From assembly GCA_937930675.1 (NCBI GenBank), contig CALHCC010000052.1, positions 1-48,593 of the forward strand: a stretch of 48,593 nucleotides of DNA, written 5' to 3'. Positions 47,551 to 48,593 of this stretch are shown here, piece by piece. The notes below the pieces were generated by a model. The model ran no database searches. It was not told the origin of the DNA and worked only from the letters and a program-made list of their open reading frames with translations. Numbering within the stretch: the stretch's first letter is position 1; each line of letters opens with the position of its first letter. A program made the position numbers and the translations under genes. The stretch is from an uncultured Flavobacteriaceae bacterium. Lineage in GTDB: Bacteria > Bacteroidota > Bacteroidia > Flavobacteriales > Flavobacteriaceae.

Positions 47551-47680
47551 ACCATATTTAAAATATGATTTCGCATATTTTAAATAGTTGAATCGTTTAA
47601 CTGTTAAGTTGTTTAAACAAATAAACGACTTCACAAAAAACAGATGTATAATTTAAATACGACGTTTTTAATTGTACATG
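47551..47680 (+). repeat. Intergenic repeat copy R3
   Basis: The modules match copy R2 in order: an imperfect palindrome containing CATATTTAAAATATG, then ATTTCGCATATTTTAAA, GTTGAATCGTTTAAC, AAACGACTTCAC, an A run, CAGATGTA, and AATTTAAATACGACG. It lies between the pyrD start and the pheT terminator. Confidence 0.72.
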
Positions 47681-47729
47681 GTATTAATCATACATGTTTT
47701 AAAATAGATACACATCTATTCCCAAAACC

Positions 47730-47759
47730 AAAAACGCATCCAAAATTGGATGCGTTTTT
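47730..47759. terminator. Terminator of pheT
   Basis: A perfect 14-bp inverted repeat, AAAAACGCATCCAA and TTGGATGCGTTTTT, with a 2-base spacer. On the minus strand it follows the pheT stop by about 20 bases. Confidence 0.88.
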
Positions 47760-47780
47760 AATTTCTATAACTCTAGATAT

Positions 47781-48593
47781 TTATCGTAAACTGGCCTCAA
47801 ATTGCTTTTCAAAAGAATTTTGAAGTTTTGTCATAATCTTTTCTATCTGTTTCTCTTCTAAGGTTTTGTTTTCGTCTTGTAACACAAAACTCATTGCATA
47901 CGACTTTTTACCTTTTGGTAATTTATCTCCCTCATACACATCAAACAAATCTACCTCTTTTAGCAAGCTTTTTTCCGATTGAAAAGCTGCATTGTACAAA
48001 TCTTTAAACGCAATATGGTTGTCTAACAACAAAGCCAAATCTCTTTTTACAGACGGGTATTTAGGCAATGCTGTTACTTTTAATTTATTGTTTTGAGATA
48101 CCTTTAATACCATATCCCAATTAAAATCAGCATAAAAAACCTCTTGTTTAACACCAAATGTCTTTAATATTTTAGGACTCACCATACCTACGTCTACCAA
48201 TTTCATTTTCCCTAAGCTTAGTGTTAACCCTTCAGAAAACACATCGTTTTTAGTAGGAGTCACTTTTATTTTGGTATGCCCTAAACGCTCTAAAACACCT
48301 GTTACTACCGCTTTTATATAATAGAAATCTGTAGGTTGTTTTCCTGCGTTCCAAGACTCTTTATCTCTGTTACCCGATACAAACAATGTTAAATGCTTTT
48401 GCTCATCGTATTTATCATTAAACTTATGGTAGGTTTTACCAAACTCAAAAAACTTAATATCATTATTCTTTCGATTGATATTGTAAGCCACAGACTCTAA
48501 ACCACTAAATAATAAAGATTGTCTCATCACCGCTAAATCACTACTTAAAGGATTTAACATTTCTACATTATTTTCTGCACTCAAATGATCAGA
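47781..48593 (-). CDS. pheT: Phenylalanine-tRNA ligase beta subunit, C-terminal part
   Basis: The frame continues past the right edge of the window, and the track start at 48584 is an internal TTG, not the true start. The 270 visible residues contain the end of the catalytic-like core (NPLSSDLAVMRQSLLFSGLESVAYN, FFEFGKTYHKF) and the C-terminal FDX-ACB anticodon-binding domain. The latter is seen from KYPSVKRDLALLLDNHIAFKDLYNAAF through FDVYEGDKLPKGKKSYAMSFVLQDENKTLEEKQI. It forms the alpha2beta2 enzyme with PheS that charges tRNA-Phe. Confidence 0.95.
   Translation of the reverse strand, partial: SDHLSAENNVEMLNPLSSDLAVMRQSLLFSGLESVAYNINRKNNDIKFFEFGKTYHKFNDKYDEQKHLTLFVSGNRDKESWNAGKQPTDFYYIKAVVTGVLERLGHTKIKVTPTKNDVFSEGLTLSLGKMKLVDVGMVSPKILKTFGVKQEVFYADFNWDMVLKVSQNNKLKVTALPKYPSVKRDLALLLDNHIAFKDLYNAAFQSEKSLLKEVDLFDVYEGDKLPKGKKSYAMSFVLQDENKTLEEKQIEKIMTKLQNSFEKQFEASLR

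Overview
The window looks like a marine member of the Flavobacteriaceae (Bacteroidota). The DNA is A+T-rich, and several genes are preceded by the Bacteroidota -7 element TAnnTTTG. The gene content also fits: an OstA-like protein, a choice-of-anchor I lipoprotein with a CGDD lipobox, CoaX next to an outer-membrane barrel and a TPR protein, and a GH127/GH2 polysaccharide locus. A red-algal galactan degrader such as Wenyingzhuangia, Zobellia or a relative is a reasonable guess. The genus cannot be fixed from the sequence alone.

Region 1 (1-11.2 kb) is a sugar-utilisation island. On the minus strand, in transcription order, lie an AraC/cupin regulator, a secreted GH2 beta-galactosidase, a small VOC-fold protein, a broken N-terminal remnant of a second GH2 gene, and the start of a secreted GH127 enzyme cut by the window edge. 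Divergent on the plus strand is a five-gene operon: a RhaT-type sugar:H+ symporter, an enolase-superfamily cycloisomerase/dehydratase, an aldehyde dehydrogenase, a 2-keto-3-deoxygalactonate kinase and a KDPGal aldolase. Sugar oxidation by an aldehyde dehydrogenase, followed by an enolase-superfamily step and DgoK/DgoA chemistry, is the known signature of 3,6-anhydro-galactose catabolism. With GH127 and GH2 next to it, the best reading is the intracellular end of carrageenan (or agar/porphyran) degradation. The GH enzymes would release 3,6-anhydrogalactose and galactose, the symporter would import a monosaccharide, and the operon would convert anhydrogalactose to pyruvate and glyceraldehyde-3-phosphate.

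Region 2 (11.2-22.7 kb) is housekeeping: recR, a sodium:solute symporter, pdxH, a SixA-like phosphatase, Ppx/GppA, a cyclophilin, a DUF6428-like protein, a 53-residue membrane protein absent from the ORF track, lysC with a divergent ACT-like gene, and the coaX - outer-membrane barrel - TPR operon.

Region 3 (22.7-32.9 kb) holds tRNA-Phe, a choice-of-anchor I lipoprotein, a DUF4412-like secreted protein, the translation block rplM-rpsI-rpsB-tsf, pyrH-frr, an RND/MMPL transporter and a small lipoprotein. The rplM and rpsB 5' regions carry structured, possibly autoregulatory, leaders.

Region 4 (33-48.6 kb) is mostly on the minus strand: class III aminotransferase with OstA, purA with a Fur-family regulator, relA/spoT, an M48 protease, a SpoU methyltransferase, a HAD phosphatase, dnaB (+), a PNPOx-like protein (+), GT2 with pyrD, and the 3' end of pheT.

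Three copies of an undescribed intergenic repeat of about 70-130 bp (near 16.7, 35.8 and 47.6 kb) and many long bidirectional terminators punctuate the window. No CRISPR array, insertion sequence, prophage or rRNA was seen.
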